Assembly: GCA_963784065.1 (NCBI GenBank)
Contig: CAWAQA010000003.1
Location: 1,488,001-1,552,000, forward strand
DNA: 64,000 bases
From: CAWAQA01 sp963784065
GTDB taxonomy: Bacteria > Acidobacteriota > Vicinamibacteria > Vicinamibacterales > UBA2999
Direction of reading: 5' to 3'
The translations under genes were made by a program, and so were the position numbers. Positions 10,655 to 20,748 of the stretch are shown piece after piece. Positions within the stretch are counted from its first letter, which is position 1; every line of letters begins with the position of its first letter. The notes below the pieces were generated by a model. The model was given only the letters and a program-made list of their open reading frames with translations, was not told the origin of the DNA and made no database searches.

Positions 10655-11833
10655 CACACGACTCCGGCCGTCAGTGCGCACCTCAGCTCCGCGCTGACCT
10701 CGTCGGCATCGGCGACCGTCATGCTCGCGCTGATCGGCAGCGTGATGGCGCGTTCACTGACGCGCTCCGTCACGGGCAGACGCTGGACCGCGTTGCTGTC
10801 CCTGGTACAGCGGCATCAGATGGCAATAAGGTGCATAGTGAATGGAGGCACCGAGGTTCCTGGCGCGCAGGGCAAGGATGACCTCGTCGCGCGTCATGTT
10901 CAGGTCCGCAACCGGCAACTGCACCGTGATGAGATGTCGCGCGTGTCCCTCGCTGGTGCAACCGCGCTGGAATGTGAGCGGCGGCACGAGCTCGCACAGT
11001 CCCTCCGGGGTAACCGGCGCGCGATCGCCAGCCGGGTGCGGCGGAACTCCTCGGCCCGCGACAGCTGCACGCGGCCGATCGCCGCCTGCACATTCGGTGT
11101 AGTTCGTATCCTTATAGCCGAGCTCGGTGAGCTGATTCGACAGGAGCAGCGTGCCAGCGTGCGTGAACCGTTTCCACGCGTCGAGCGGCGGCGCATGCTG
11201 GCGCAGGCTGCGCAGCCGATCGGCGGTGGCGCCCTCCGCGAGTGCCACCGCGCCGCCTTCGCCCGTCGACAGGTTCTTGTTGGCGTAAAAGCTGAAACAG
11301 GTCGGGTTCCCGGACTCGGAGCCGACGGGAGCGCCATCCGGATAGGCCGCGCCAAAGGCATGCGCCGCGTCCTCGATGATCCTGACATGCGGGGGCAGCA
11401 CATTCCGCACCGCAGCGACGTCAACGGCAAGCCCGCCAAAGTGGACGACGATAACCGCCCTGGTCCGGGCTGTGAGCTGCGCCGCGATCGTGCCCGGCGT
11501 GACGCAGAGGGTATCGGGGTCGATGTCACAGAACACCGGACGCGCCCCCCGTACAGCGCCGCGTTCGCGGGGACTGCACCAGGTAAAACTCGGGCAGATT
11601 ACCTCGTCGCCGGTTCCGACCCCTGCAGTCACCAAAGCCAGGAACAACGCGGAGGTGCACGAATTGACCGCAACGACATGCGATGCCCCCACGGCGGCGG
11701 CGAGCTCTTCTTCGAACGCCATCGTCTCGGGTCCCATTCCTACCCAGCCGCTGCGGAGGACGCGGGTGACAGCGGCAATCTCCTCATCGCCGAAATTGGG
11801 ACGACCGAACGGAAGGTAATCGCGTCGAATCAT
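10654..11833 (-). CDS. DegT/ArnB-type sugar aminotransferase (frame breaks)
   Basis: A second PLP-dependent nucleotide-sugar aminotransferase, about 393 residues. Start MIRRDYLPFGRP at 11833; then RSGWVGMGPE, VNSCTSALFLAL, GDEVICPSFTW, IEDAAHAFGA and the PLP lysine in SFYANKNLSTGEGG. Breaks near 11560, 11090 and 10990 give the expected NVQAAIGRVQLSRAEEFRR only when corrected. The corrected C-terminus SERAITLPISASMTVADADE runs to a TGA at 10654, well past the point where one frame alone would end. Sequence around the lysine is of the ArnB/PseC kind. Substrate unknown. Confidence 0.8.
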
Positions 11834-11885
11834 CTTCAAATCGTGTCTTATCAGGGACTTAAGGGGGACGCCACGAAATGATATC

Positions 11886-11904
11886 ACGGCCTGTAGCAGG
11901 CCGT
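11886..11904. other. Perfect 8-bp inverted repeat
   Basis: ACGGCCTG-TAG-CAGGCCGT between the methyltransferase stop and the DegT start. It could form a hairpin in the operon transcript. No T-tract follows, so a processing or attenuation role is as likely as termination. The remaining bases up to 12029 can be read on the minus strand as a short hydrophobic tail (LATTLRRVLIYIVVTFALTR), possibly a remnant, but no start is visible. Confidence 0.4.
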
Positions 11905-12028
11905 CCTGTGCCCGGCTGCCCGCGTCAGAGCAAACGTCACGACGATGTAGATCAGCACGCGCCGCAGCGTGGTCGCCAGCGCCGGTCCGAGCGGAAAGAT
12001 CGGCCTCCCGGCCGGACTGCCGTCGGGA

Positions 12029-12817
12029 TCACGCTCCAGGCTTCTTGCCGGACATCTCGAAGATCATCATCCAGGCCTGCGAACGGATGCCCGGCATTCG
12101 CAGCAGCACGCGGTCCGCGGCGTTGAGCACGCGCAACAGCGTGCCGAAGCCGGGAACGCGGCGCAGCGGCACTGCCAGCAGAACGAGCAGATGAAAGAAG
12201 CGGACGTCAACGCGTGTGAAGAGGGCACCCATCTTTCGGACGTCGGGAAGCTTGAGGATGTGCTCGCTTTCATACTTCGTGCGCAGCGTCGGCGTCATGT
12301 CGCGATAGAGCTGGAACAGCGGATTGTGCCCGACCGCCTCGTAACAGAGCACGCGTCCGTCTGGCTTCACCACGCGCGCCATCTCGGCCGCCGCCTTCGC
12401 CAGGTTCAGGTGGTGCAGCACTCCCGCTTCGCAGACGACGTCGAACTCGTTGTCAGGGAATTCGAGCGCTTCGCAGTCCATCACGCGAAACTCCGCGCGA
12501 TGCGACAACCCGAGCGCCTCGGCCTTGCGCCGGCAGTTTTCAATCGACACGTCTGAAATGTCGACGCCGACGACCTTGCGTACGCCGGATTGCGCGAGGA
12601 GCATCGAATACTCGCCGTCGCCGCAGCCGAAATCGAGCACGACCTTGTCCTGACAGTGCCGGGTGAGCCAGCCCTTGTAGAACTCGATGCTGCTGTCGGC
12701 GACGGCATAGAACTTCTTGTTCGCCGTCAGCGCCTCGTAGGCCGCCTTGTCTTCCCGGGTGGCGGCGTCGCGCAGCCGGTTGTGAAATTCGACTTCTTCG
12801 TACTTGCGTGCTTCCAT
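12029..12817 (-). CDS. Class I SAM-dependent methyltransferase
   Basis: A 262-residue methyltransferase starting MEARKYEEVEFHN at ATG 12817. Motif I is VVLDFGCGDGEYS, then VVGVDISDVSIE, FRVMDCEALEFPDNEFD and VLHHLNLAKAAAEMARVVKPDG. All blocks lie in one frame. The reading frame is open upstream into the glycosyltransferase, but the ATG and the clear N-terminal pattern favour a separate protein. Likely modifies a sugar or lipid-linked intermediate of the polysaccharide (inference from operon). Confidence 0.8.
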   Translation of the reverse strand: MEARKYEEVEFHNRLRDAATREDKAAYEALTANKKFYAVADSSIEFYKGWLTRHCQDKVVLDFGCGDGEYSMLLAQSGVRKVVGVDISDVSIENCRRKAEALGLSHRAEFRVMDCEALEFPDNEFDVVCEAGVLHHLNLAKAAAEMARVVKPDGRVLCYEAVGHNPLFQLYRDMTPTLRTKYESEHILKLPDVRKMGALFTRVDVRFFHLLVLLAVPLRRVPGFGTLLRVLNAADRVLLRMPGIRSQAWMMIFEMSGKKPGA

Positions 12818-12831
12818 GGCTGATGTCTGAC

Positions 12832-13897
12832 TCAGGTTGCGTCCGGCGCCGTCCGGTCGTTGACCGACGAGCTCGCGACAATTCTGCCAGAAGCGACGCG
12901 CGGACACGGCGCGAAGCAGTCCGAGCAGCGCGCCGGCTCCGTAGAGGAGGTGCAACGCGGAAAATGCGAAGGGCATGAAGAGCAGATACGCGGCATCGCG
13001 CCGTTGCACGGCGATGGTAGCGCTGGCGGCCAGGTTCGCTGCCGCATAGGCACCGCCGACGGCGGCCGTCAGCCACCACGCTTTCGGTTCGATGAATCCG
13101 GCGAGCGCCGACCCGACGAGCGCCGCCACGAACAGCATCGGAATCGAGTGTCGTGCCGACAGCATGTGCGGCGTGAACCGAAGGGGCAGCGTCAGCCAGT
13201 ATCCGTTGATGAAACAGTACCGGAGGTAGGGCCCGATCGTGGTTCGCGCGTAGTAGTGGCCCACCATCGCCGGGACGAGGAGAATGCGCTTGCCCGCCTT
13301 CTTCAACCGCAGGTGCAACTCCATGTCCTGACTGCGCACCAGATCCTCGTTGAACAGCCCAATCTCATCGAACAGTGCGCGCCGATAGCCGCCGAACGCA
13401 GCCGTATCGGTCCAGATTGGTTCCGCCGTCCCTGTCCGAAACCGTGAGCCTCCGACACCGAAAGGGTGAGACACGGCCAGCGCCAGAGCCCAACCCAGGG
13501 GCGTATCGTCCTGGGGAAGCGTCCGGATGACGCCGCCCACATACGCGGCCTCCGGCGACGCTTCCAGATGTGCCACGCACGTGGGGATATAGTCCGGCGC
13601 AAACGTGGTGTGAGCGTTCAAGGCCATCACGATCTCGCCCCGTGCCGCCCGTATGCCGGTGTTCCACGCTGCCGCGAGGATGCGGCCTGGATTGTCGAGC
13701 AACCGCAAGCGGGCGTCGCGTGCGGCGTAGGCCCGGATCACGTCACGCGTGCCGTCCTCGCTCATGCCATCAGTGACGAGGACCTCGAAACGGTCCGCCG
13801 GATACGACGTGTTCAACACTGATTCGATGCACGCAGCAATGTATCGCCCCTCGTTGCGGCACGGAATCACGACGGACACGAACGGCAGCCCACTCAT
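12832..13897 (-). CDS. Family 2 glycosyltransferase
   Basis: A GT-A fold glycosyltransferase beginning SGLPFVSVVIPCRNEGRYI, with the nucleotide-binding EVLVTDGMSEDGT block and the acidic SQDMELHLRLKKAG block, followed by C-terminal membrane helices. Its ATG at 13897 overlaps the polymerase stop as ATGA. The last 20 codons are uncertain: in the main frame the gene has no stop and runs into the next methyltransferase, while a one-base change near 12870 gives the tail NDRTAPDAT and a stop at 12832. A true glycosyltransferase-methyltransferase fusion is less likely. Confidence 0.8.
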
Positions 13898-15373
13898 GCA
13901 TCGGATCCCATCGCGGCCAGCCGCGCCTCTCGGCCTGCCGCGGCGGCGTGACGAGCCATCCGCACGATCCCGCGCGTGCCCGAGGCCATCAAGAGCACGG
14001 CGACCACCCCATTGGTCCCCAGCACCGACGTGATGGAGCCAAAGTTCAGGACCCAGAATGCGTACATCATGAACGCGAACATGGTGACCGCCAGCACGCC
14101 CTTCCGTTGCCGTGCAATGTGAATCTGGGTGCCCTGCATGAGCATGCCGACAGCGAGACTGCCGAGTATCACACCGATCAGCCCGAAGTCCGCGTGCAGA
14201 TTGCTCACGAACGCCGCGTTGGCATGTCCGGTCGGGATACCGTTGGGGAACTGGTACAGGTAGACGTAGTTCTCGATGTAGAAGTACGGCAGATCGAACA
14301 GCTTCAAGAGAGGCTTCATCAGTGTTCCGCCGTACTGGTAGTCGACGTGGCGGGGGAACACCTCGAAGTACAACGTACAAGTCATCGGCGGGCGTATAGA
14401 AAAACCGTTTGCCGACGCGAAGGAACGCCTCCCCCACTCCGTCCGCCCCGTACGCCAGGGTGGTCACCAGCATCGGGAACGCCAGCATGGCGACAATCAA
14501 CGCCGTCGTCGTGCGGCGTTCCATTCGCCCGCCACGAAACACGTAGTACAGAAACGCCAGCCGCATGACGATGGCGGCAAGCGGCGCGCGCGCGATCGAC
14601 GCTGCGGCGTACACTCCGCCGAGCAACGACGCCACAAGAGCCACGGTCAACCACCGCTTTTCGCGCGTGCAGAGATAGTAACCCCACGCAAACAGGATCA
14701 GAAACGGGTACAACAGGGTGCGCAGGAACAGGAAGGCGTAGAACAGCATCGACGAAGAGGCGGTGTTCCATCGCGGATCGAACAGCTTGAACGACTCCTC
14801 TCGGAGAAATTGCAGCTGGGTCGAGTCGTTCGGGTTCGTGAACATGTACACCAGCGGGATGCGCGCCGGGTCCAGGGCCGAGAAGTAGACGACGGTCAGC
14901 AGCGCCGCCACTGCCAGCATGGCGACCGCGACGTGGAATTCGGCGGTGGTGTCGGCGGGGATCACCATCGGCGAGGCGTAGAACCGTTCGTTGTCTTCCC
15001 GCCGATAGCGCGCGATGCGATTCATCGCCCCCGCTCCCAGCGGCACCATCAGGATGACCGCGTGGACGGCAAGAAGGTAACTCCAGCGCGCGCCGTCGGG
15101 GTGCTCCCCGAACACCACAAACGCCGGCAGGTAGATCATCGCCAGGAAGCCGAGGTAGAAAAACGAGACGATTGAAAGACGTGTGTGGTCGAAGAGGCGA
15201 GCCGTCCAATGCATCAGCCCGAGCGACAACCAGAGCGCGGCGACCGCGGCCAGTGTCAGCAACGGCGACAGGCCCGCCCCGCGAGTGGCCGCAAACACCG
15301 CGAGCACGGTGGTCACGAGAATGGCTGGGCCGCTGAGAGGATGGTCGCGCAGGACACTCGTCAATCGCATCAC
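13894..15373 (-). CDS. Wzy-like oligosaccharide repeat-unit polymerase (one frame break)
   Basis: A polytopic membrane protein of about 490 residues with eleven or so hydrophobic segments. It begins with GTG 15373 or ATG 15370; the latter overlaps the flippase stop as TGATG. One break near 14385 joins VGKRFFYTPADD to the second frame, which carries HVDYQYGGTLMKP, TGHANAAFVSNLHADFG and the last helices. Wzy-type proteins share topology rather than sequence; the large periplasmic loop ahead of the ANAAFVSNLHADFGLIG segment is typical of O-antigen polymerase-like (oligosaccharide repeat unit polymerase) proteins. Position after a flippase supports the call. Confidence 0.7.
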
Positions 15374-16871
15374 AGTGAGCTCACCACGTGAACGCGGCGT
15401 CCGATTTCATCTATCCACCGGGCTCCGAGCAGGCGCAGCGCGACGAGATAGATCGCACCGAGCGCCAGGGTCGACACAGCGGCGACCGCCAGAGGGGCAA
15501 GCGTCGTCGCCGGACGGCCGCTCTGCACGACCACAGCGCCGACGAAGAGCACGGCGTTGATCGCCACGACCTGAGGCACCATGATGTCGGCCCAGCCAAA
15601 AGGGTATCGCTGCCGCACCGCCATCGTCGTCCGCACTCCGAGCACGGTCAACCCCACGGTCAAGGCCAGTGCCAGACCTTCCGCCTCCAGTGCCGCGCCG
15701 AGGGCGAGCGAACCGGCGACGGTGACAACGACTGAGACGTACAGATTCTTCGCATTCACTGCCCGTTCCTCGACCGCATCGAGCACCGAGCGCAGCGTCA
15801 CGAACATGAGATACGGCAACAGGCCCACGACGACCAGGCGGACCGTGGCAATGCCGGGCAAATACTGCTCCCCAAGCCATCCCGACACGATTGCCGGCGT
15901 CCACACCCATAGCTGACACGCCGCAAACGAGCCGATGTGGATGGCTACCGCGGTGACGTCTGCGACCCGGTCCGATAACAAGGCTTGCTGACCGGCCGCG
16001 TAGAGCTGCGCGATCTTGGCGAGAGCCACGCGCCCGAATCCCTCGGTCGTCGCCTCGACGAGGCGCAAGAGCGCATGGCCGGCCGCGAGGTAGCCGACCG
16101 CCGTGAGCGACGCGAGATGCGGCGCCAGCAGTGGACCCGCCGCGAGCAAGACACCGAACGCCGCTGTTGAGGGAACCCGCGGAGCCGCGTACGAAATGAG
16201 GCGGCCCAGCACGACACGATTCACGAGCGGTCTGGTCCGCGGCACTCGCTTCAGCTCCCACGCGAGTGGAACCAGTGCGGTACCGAGCACGGCCCCTGAG
16301 CCGCCGATGAACGTCGCTTCGCCGCCGCGCGTGACGAAAAGCCATGCCACGAGAACGGGGCCGATTGCAATCGCCCACAGCTGCCAGAGATTGGCCGCCG
16401 TCATGCGATCAGTGCCGCGATACCAGGCGTACAGCACGATGAACGCAGAGTAGGTGACGATGGTGAATCCGGCGGCGCGCACCAGGCCTGCGTATCGGGG
16501 CCGCCGAAAACGGCCCCGGCCAGCGGCGCGGCGAAGATGATCGCGACGACGAAGAACGCGGCGCCTCCCGAGAGCGCCAGCAGCGCACCGGCAAACAACA
16601 CGGATTGGCCGCGTTGCGGACCATCGATCGCGGCGAATCGAGTGACGGCCACGACCATGGCGAAGGTCGAGAGTGGATCGAGCGTGGCGATGACGCGGCG
16701 CGCCAGCATCACCGCCCCGAATCCGTCAGGGCTCAGCCGCTCGGCGAGAATCCGAGCGACCAGCACCAATGCCAGGACCGTGGCGACCGACGTCGCCGCA
16801 GTGATCGTGAAGTCGTAAAGAAACGGGCTGAGGTGAAGGGAACGGCCGGAGAGGGAAACCGCGCGACGCAT
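15370..16871 (-). CDS. Wzx-like polysaccharide flippase (one frame break)
   Basis: A MOP/MATE-superfamily polysaccharide export protein of about 500 residues and roughly twelve to fourteen helices. The N-terminal part reads LYDFTITAATSVATVLALVL and SPDGFGAVMLARR, the gating pattern of the family. A one-base break near 16480 leads to AGFTIVTYSAFIVLYAWYRG and the rest. It should move undecaprenyl-linked repeat units to the periplasm. It lies 6 bases after the Wzz-like gene and overlaps the polymerase, giving a wzz-wzx-wzy order. Confidence 0.8.
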
Positions 16872-16877
16872 TCCGCT

Positions 16878-18053
16878 CTAACTGGTGGCCGATGCCCGGG
16901 CCGGAACGCGAGCGGATGAGGCGGCGGTGGCATCGACCAGGAGCGCGCCCATGACGGAAAGGAACAGCCCAAGCGACAGTCCGAGGAGAAGGCTCCGGGC
17001 CGGGCGCGGGGAAATGGGCGCGGCGGGCGGCGTCGCCCGCTCTGTCACGGCGATGTCGACTTGCACGGGGGCCATCAGCGGCGCAGCCTCCTGTGCGGCG
17101 GTATACTGCTGCGCCAGATATCGGACCGCCGTCTCAAGCTGCGTGATCTGTACCTCGACGCGAGGTAGCTGCGCCGCGTTCTGTGCGGCGGTCTCGTACG
17201 CGCGAGTCAGTGCCTGCTGTTGCCGTTCGAGTCCAGCCAGCCGGCTGCGCGCCTCCGCGGCGCGTGTGGCGATTCCAGCATGGACCTGATTGGGAACGCG
17301 GCCTGTGGCTGTGTCGATGAACGGATTTTCCCGCGCCAGCTCCGACGCCAACGCGGTCACGGACGCGCGCGCCCCTTCCAGCTCAGCGCCGATGAAACTC
17401 AGTTGTTGTCTCAGCGCCGACGCGGCGTCACGGTCTTCCACGCGGCCGTCGTAATCGGAATCGGTGCGGAGCTTCGTGAGAGCGTCGGTCGTGTGCTCGA
17501 GCCGTCGCCGCGCGCGCTCAATCTGTTCCTGCACGTGTGCTGGCATCGGCGCCACGGCCGTCGCACTCTCTGCCGCCTTGAGACGGGCGTAGCTGGCTAC
17601 GGCCTCGGCAGACAACAGGTTCGCGACGCCAGCTGCGCCATCCGGCGTCGGCAACCGCACCGTGACGACGAAGAGGTTGGTGTCTCGATTGCGCTCGACG
17701 GTGAGATTCCGGGAGATGAATGTCCCCGGGGTCAGCCCTGCCGGAATCCTGCCGTGCGTCGCGAGGGCGCGCTCGATGACCGCTGGATTCTGGAACAGAT
17801 TCCGGAGCTGGACGACCGTCGCATAGGGCAGATCTCCAGGCACCGACGACGTCGCGCCGACGATTGCCGTCGCCTGGTAGATCGGATCGCTGGCAGCGGC
17901 GACACCGTACGCCACGGCGCCGCAGACAACCGTGCACACGAGGATGAGGAGCTTGCGCCGCCAGAGCGCCCAAAGGTAATCCGCTGGCTCAATTTCGTCC
18001 GCGCCTGGACGCGACGGAAGGACATCAACCCGACTGCTGTTGGTGTGGCTCAT
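16878..18053 (-). CDS. Wzz-like polysaccharide chain-length/co-polymerase protein
   Basis: An intact 391-residue PF02706-type protein. A first membrane helix (about residues 34-53) follows a DYLWALWRRKLLIL opening, then a long periplasmic coiled coil rich in Arg/Ala/Glu, then a P-rich second helix region (ATPPAAPISPRPARSLLLGL). No Walker motifs follow, so there is no fused tyrosine kinase. Starts at ATG 18053. It is the first gene of the operon, which may make it the one whose expression is set directly by the promoter region upstream. Confidence 0.85.
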   Translation of the reverse strand: MSHTNSSRVDVLPSRPGADEIEPADYLWALWRRKLLILVCTVVCGAVAYGVAAASDPIYQATAIVGATSSVPGDLPYATVVQLRNLFQNPAVIERALATHGRIPAGLTPGTFISRNLTVERNRDTNLFVVTVRLPTPDGAAGVANLLSAEAVASYARLKAAESATAVAPMPAHVQEQIERARRRLEHTTDALTKLRTDSDYDGRVEDRDAASALRQQLSFIGAELEGARASVTALASELARENPFIDTATGRVPNQVHAGIATRAAEARSRLAGLERQQQALTRAYETAAQNAAQLPRVEVQITQLETAVRYLAQQYTAAQEAAPLMAPVQVDIAVTERATPPAAPISPRPARSLLLGLSLGLFLSVMGALLVDATAASSARVPARASATS

Positions 18054-18615
18054 ACAGCTTGTGCTCTTGCGCAGCCGTACGACGGCGACATTCCGCGCAG
18101 ACGGCTGCGTCTCCTCGCTGAACGAGCAGCGGCAAGTCTAAGCCTTCAAAGCACTGAGCGTCAAGAGGGAGGTCGCGCGCGTGCGACGCATCGACGCACG
18201 AGCGGATCCCTGTCGGGCGTCGGTCAATCAGGCACGCGGAGGGAGACGGAGTGGCGTCGGATTGTTCGGCTTCCACGCAGGGATCGCTTGCCACGGTGTA
18301 CCCATCTGAACATGCGGCTGCGCAGCGAAGGAATATTGTTGTCAGCGCACTTCAGCGGGTCAAGGGAATTTGACCCGGTCCACTTGCTGGTACTCCAATG
18401 TGTACGGTTATTCCGTCAGCGACCGAATGCGTCCTCGATCGCTTGCCACCCCGCACCTCAACAGGCGGCGTTCTGCCGGATGCACCGCGAGCATCGCACG
18501 GTTTCTGCGGCGGCTGCGTCGCGGTGACAGCCGTCCCTGTACATGGCAACGAGCCGTACGAGGCGAGGCGGGTCCCGTTCGACGGTCGCGTTCCTGCGCC
18601 GGATATCATGGGGCG
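18054..18615. other. Divergent intergenic region, no gene supported
   Basis: The 562 bases between the Wzz-like gene and the plus-strand FkbM gene. A minus-strand open frame (18025-18294) overlaps the Wzz start and shows no family pattern, so it is not called. The only structure seen is the inverted repeat with promoter-like boxes at 18335-18376. Confidence 0.5.
18335..18376 (-). promoter_or_regulatory. Candidate promoter and operator for the polysaccharide operon
   Basis: On the minus strand TTGACC (18363-18358) is followed after 17 bases by AACAAT (18340-18335), a fair sigma-70 match. The -35 box is one arm of a perfect inverted repeat GGGTCAA-N6-TTGACCC (18357-18376). The other arm presents TTGACC on the plus strand towards the divergent FkbM gene, although no good -10 is placed for it. 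A repressor or activator binding this repeat could affect the minus-strand operon. This rests on pattern matching alone. Confidence 0.4.
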
Positions 18616-19551
18616 ATGATCCACGGGGCAACGCTGCGCCGCGCGCTGCAGCCTCTCTTGGCCGGCACCCCGCTCGTGTACGTGGATATCGGGGCGCGCA
18701 AAGGCAGACTGCCGACCAGTTTTCGATGGCTGCGCTGCGCCCACTACGTGGGAATCGAGGCCGATGCGGCGGAATGTGCACGGCTGGTGGCGTCAGCCAA
18801 GGCGGCGCATACCTATATTCCCGCCGTCCTTGGCCGTCGACGGGAGCCGCGCACGTTCCATGTCACCTCCGATGCCGCGTGCTCGTCGCTGTTCGAGCCC
18901 AACCACGCCTTTCTCGCTGCATTTGGCGAGCTCGGCGACAAGTTTCACGTCGAACGTCAGATTCACGTGGAGACCGTCACACTGGATGAGTCGCTGCAAA
19001 CACAGGGCATCGAGGCCGTTGACTTTCTCAAGCTCGACACGCAAGGCAGTGAGCTGGACATCCTGCGCGGCGCCGATCACGTGCTGCGAACCCACGTCCT
19101 GGGCGTCCAGACCGAAGTGGAGTTCGCACCGATGTACGTTGGCCAGCCGCTGTTTGCGGACATCGACATGTTCCTCCGTGACCACGGCTTCCTCCTCTTT
19201 GACTTGTCGCGGTATCGGGTCAGGCGACCGACGCTCGCCAGAGAGGTGCCGACGCGCGGCCAGTTGCTCTGGGGACACGCGCTCTACCTGCGAGCGCCCG
19301 ACACGCTCGACGAAAACACGCAAGCGAGGCTCGCCGTCGTCGCGGCGATTCTGGAACTCCCGGATCTGGCTGCGGGAATTCTCGCGGCCCTCGAACGCTC
19401 AGCATCGACCGGCAACCTGCAGCGCGTCGCCGCGCATGCGCGGCGGCTGCTGGAGCCGGCGCCATCCCCTGGTGTTCTCACTCAGCTGCGGCAGCGCCTG
19501 CTCGGGGGACCGCGTCATCTGAGCTGCGAGCGCGACCTCTGGCGCGACTGA
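18616..19551 (+). CDS. FkbM-family methyltransferase
   Basis: A 311-residue FkbM (PF05050) enzyme. It opens with a SAM-binding block PLVYVDIGARKGRLP, then YVGIEADAAECARL and the hallmark VDFLKLDTQGSELDILRGA. I start at ATG 18616 (MIHGATLRRAL); the frame is open further upstream without protein-like sequence. FkbM enzymes O-methylate sugars and related groups. Unlike the three other FkbM genes in the window it lacks the N-terminal coiled-coil part. A C-terminal helical tail (after about residue 230) is extra to the domain. Confidence 0.85.
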   Translation: MIHGATLRRALQPLLAGTPLVYVDIGARKGRLPTSFRWLRCAHYVGIEADAAECARLVASAKAAHTYIPAVLGRRREPRTFHVTSDAACSSLFEPNHAFLAAFGELGDKFHVERQIHVETVTLDESLQTQGIEAVDFLKLDTQGSELDILRGADHVLRTHVLGVQTEVEFAPMYVGQPLFADIDMFLRDHGFLLFDLSRYRVRRPTLAREVPTRGQLLWGHALYLRAPDTLDENTQARLAVVAAILELPDLAAGILAALERSASTGNLQRVAAHARRLLEPAPSPGVLTQLRQRLLGGPRHLSCERDLWRD

Positions 19552-19564
19552 TTGATGGCGGGCT

Positions 19565-20734
19565 TCAGACCTGGCGGACCGACGCACGATAGACCAGCAC
19601 GTCGGTGTGCGCCTCTTCCTCGCGCTCGAGGTAGGCGAGCGCGGAGACGAGATCGCCGATGGGACGCAGCCTCGGTCCTTCCGCGTCGGCGTTGAGATCG
19701 ATGAAGTGCGTGAAGTGCTCCTGCAGGATGCGGTACAACGTCGTGGGGTCCGATTCAGCCAGGCGAAGGAGCCACGGCGCGACCTCGACCTGCCAGGCGA
19801 TCTGCGGCTGTTCGAGCAGGCGCGCCGCTCCCGCGAACACGTGCACTTCGGATCCCTGCGTGTCCAGCTTGACGAACGTCACCGCGCTCAGATCGACCTC
19901 GTGGTGCGACACCCAGGCGTCGAGCGTCATGCTGGGCACGGCTGTCGTCCGGTCCTCGCCCGCGTCATGGACGACGCGGTGTGAACCCGGCATCTTGCCG
20001 CGGTGCAATGACACGGATCCGACGCGATCGCTGATCGCCAGCCGATCGGGGAGCACGAGACCGTCCAGCCGGTTCTCTGCGACGTTCGCGGCGAGACAGC
20101 GGTAATTCAGCTCGTCGGGCTCGGCGCAATACACCGCCTCGAAGTCGCCGAGCACCACGCGCGGGATCGCCATGCGGCCGATGTTGGCGCCGACGTCGAG
20201 CATGACGCCGCCAACGGCCAGATCGCGCGCCTGGGAGATGGAGCGGTAGGGAATCTTCTGCTTCAGCAGCGTCCGCTCGATCGCGGCAGCCGACCGCGTC
20301 GGCGGCGCCGGGATCCACCACGTCAGGCCATCGATGGTGAGCTCCCGCGCTTCGGCGTGCAGAGGGGACGACGCGGTCAGCGCTCGCTGGTACTCGGCCG
20401 AGCGGGCCGCAAACCGTGCGTGGCGATCGCGCGCGGCGGCGTCTGCTGCGCGACGACGGGCCAACGGGATGCGCGCTTGCAGCGCCTGCCGCAGTGCCGC
20501 GACCGAGGGCGTCCGGCGCACCCCGCGGCGGACCTCGGCCTCGAGCGAATCCTGCCGATCCCGCGCTCGCGCGTCACGCTCCTTGGCACGGGTGCGCAGC
20601 GTCACGTACCGGGAACGCCATTGCGCGGCGGCGGCGGTGGCCTCCGCCAGCCGCGCTCGCCATTCGGCAGTCTCCCCCTCTGAGCCGCGCGCGGTGAGCC
20701 GCGCCCGGAGCCGTCCGAAGAAGGTCGGAACCAT
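19565..20734 (-). CDS. Coiled-coil FkbM-family methyltransferase
   Basis: A 389-residue protein with two parts. Residues 1-120 are Arg/Ala/Glu rich and predicted helical. Then comes a conserved lead-in (TIDGLTWWIP, LLKQKIPYRSI) and the FkbM domain with VMLDVGANIGRM, YCAEPDELNYRCL and FVKLDTQGSEVHVF. ATG 20734 is 14 bases past the smpB stop; a longer open frame upstream only shadows smpB. It shares the WW[IV]P lead-in with the FkbM genes at 21228 and 34488, so the three are paralogues. Substrate unknown. Confidence 0.85.
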   Translation of the reverse strand: MVPTFFGRLRARLTARGSEGETAEWRARLAEATAAAAQWRSRYVTLRTRAKERDARARDRQDSLEAEVRRGVRRTPSVAALRQALQARIPLARRRAADAAARDRHARFAARSAEYQRALTASSPLHAEARELTIDGLTWWIPAPPTRSAAAIERTLLKQKIPYRSISQARDLAVGGVMLDVGANIGRMAIPRVVLGDFEAVYCAEPDELNYRCLAANVAENRLDGLVLPDRLAISDRVGSVSLHRGKMPGSHRVVHDAGEDRTTAVPSMTLDAWVSHHEVDLSAVTFVKLDTQGSEVHVFAGAARLLEQPQIAWQVEVAPWLLRLAESDPTTLYRILQEHFTHFIDLNADAEGPRLRPIGDLVSALAYLEREEEAHTDVLVYRASVRQV

Positions 20735-20748
20735 GCTGGCGGACGTCC

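Noticed and set aside
12029..15373. A single 1,114-residue protein joining polymerase, glycosyltransferase and methyltransferase
   Set aside because: The middle section between the first helices and the GT2 start is out-of-frame sequence rich in Arg. The true polymerase C-terminus lies in another frame, and the GT2 and methyltransferase genes have their own starts.
18025..18294. A small frame upstream of the wzz-like gene
   Set aside because: It overlaps the wzz-like start, has no family pattern and no ribosome site, and the region looks like a divergent promoter.
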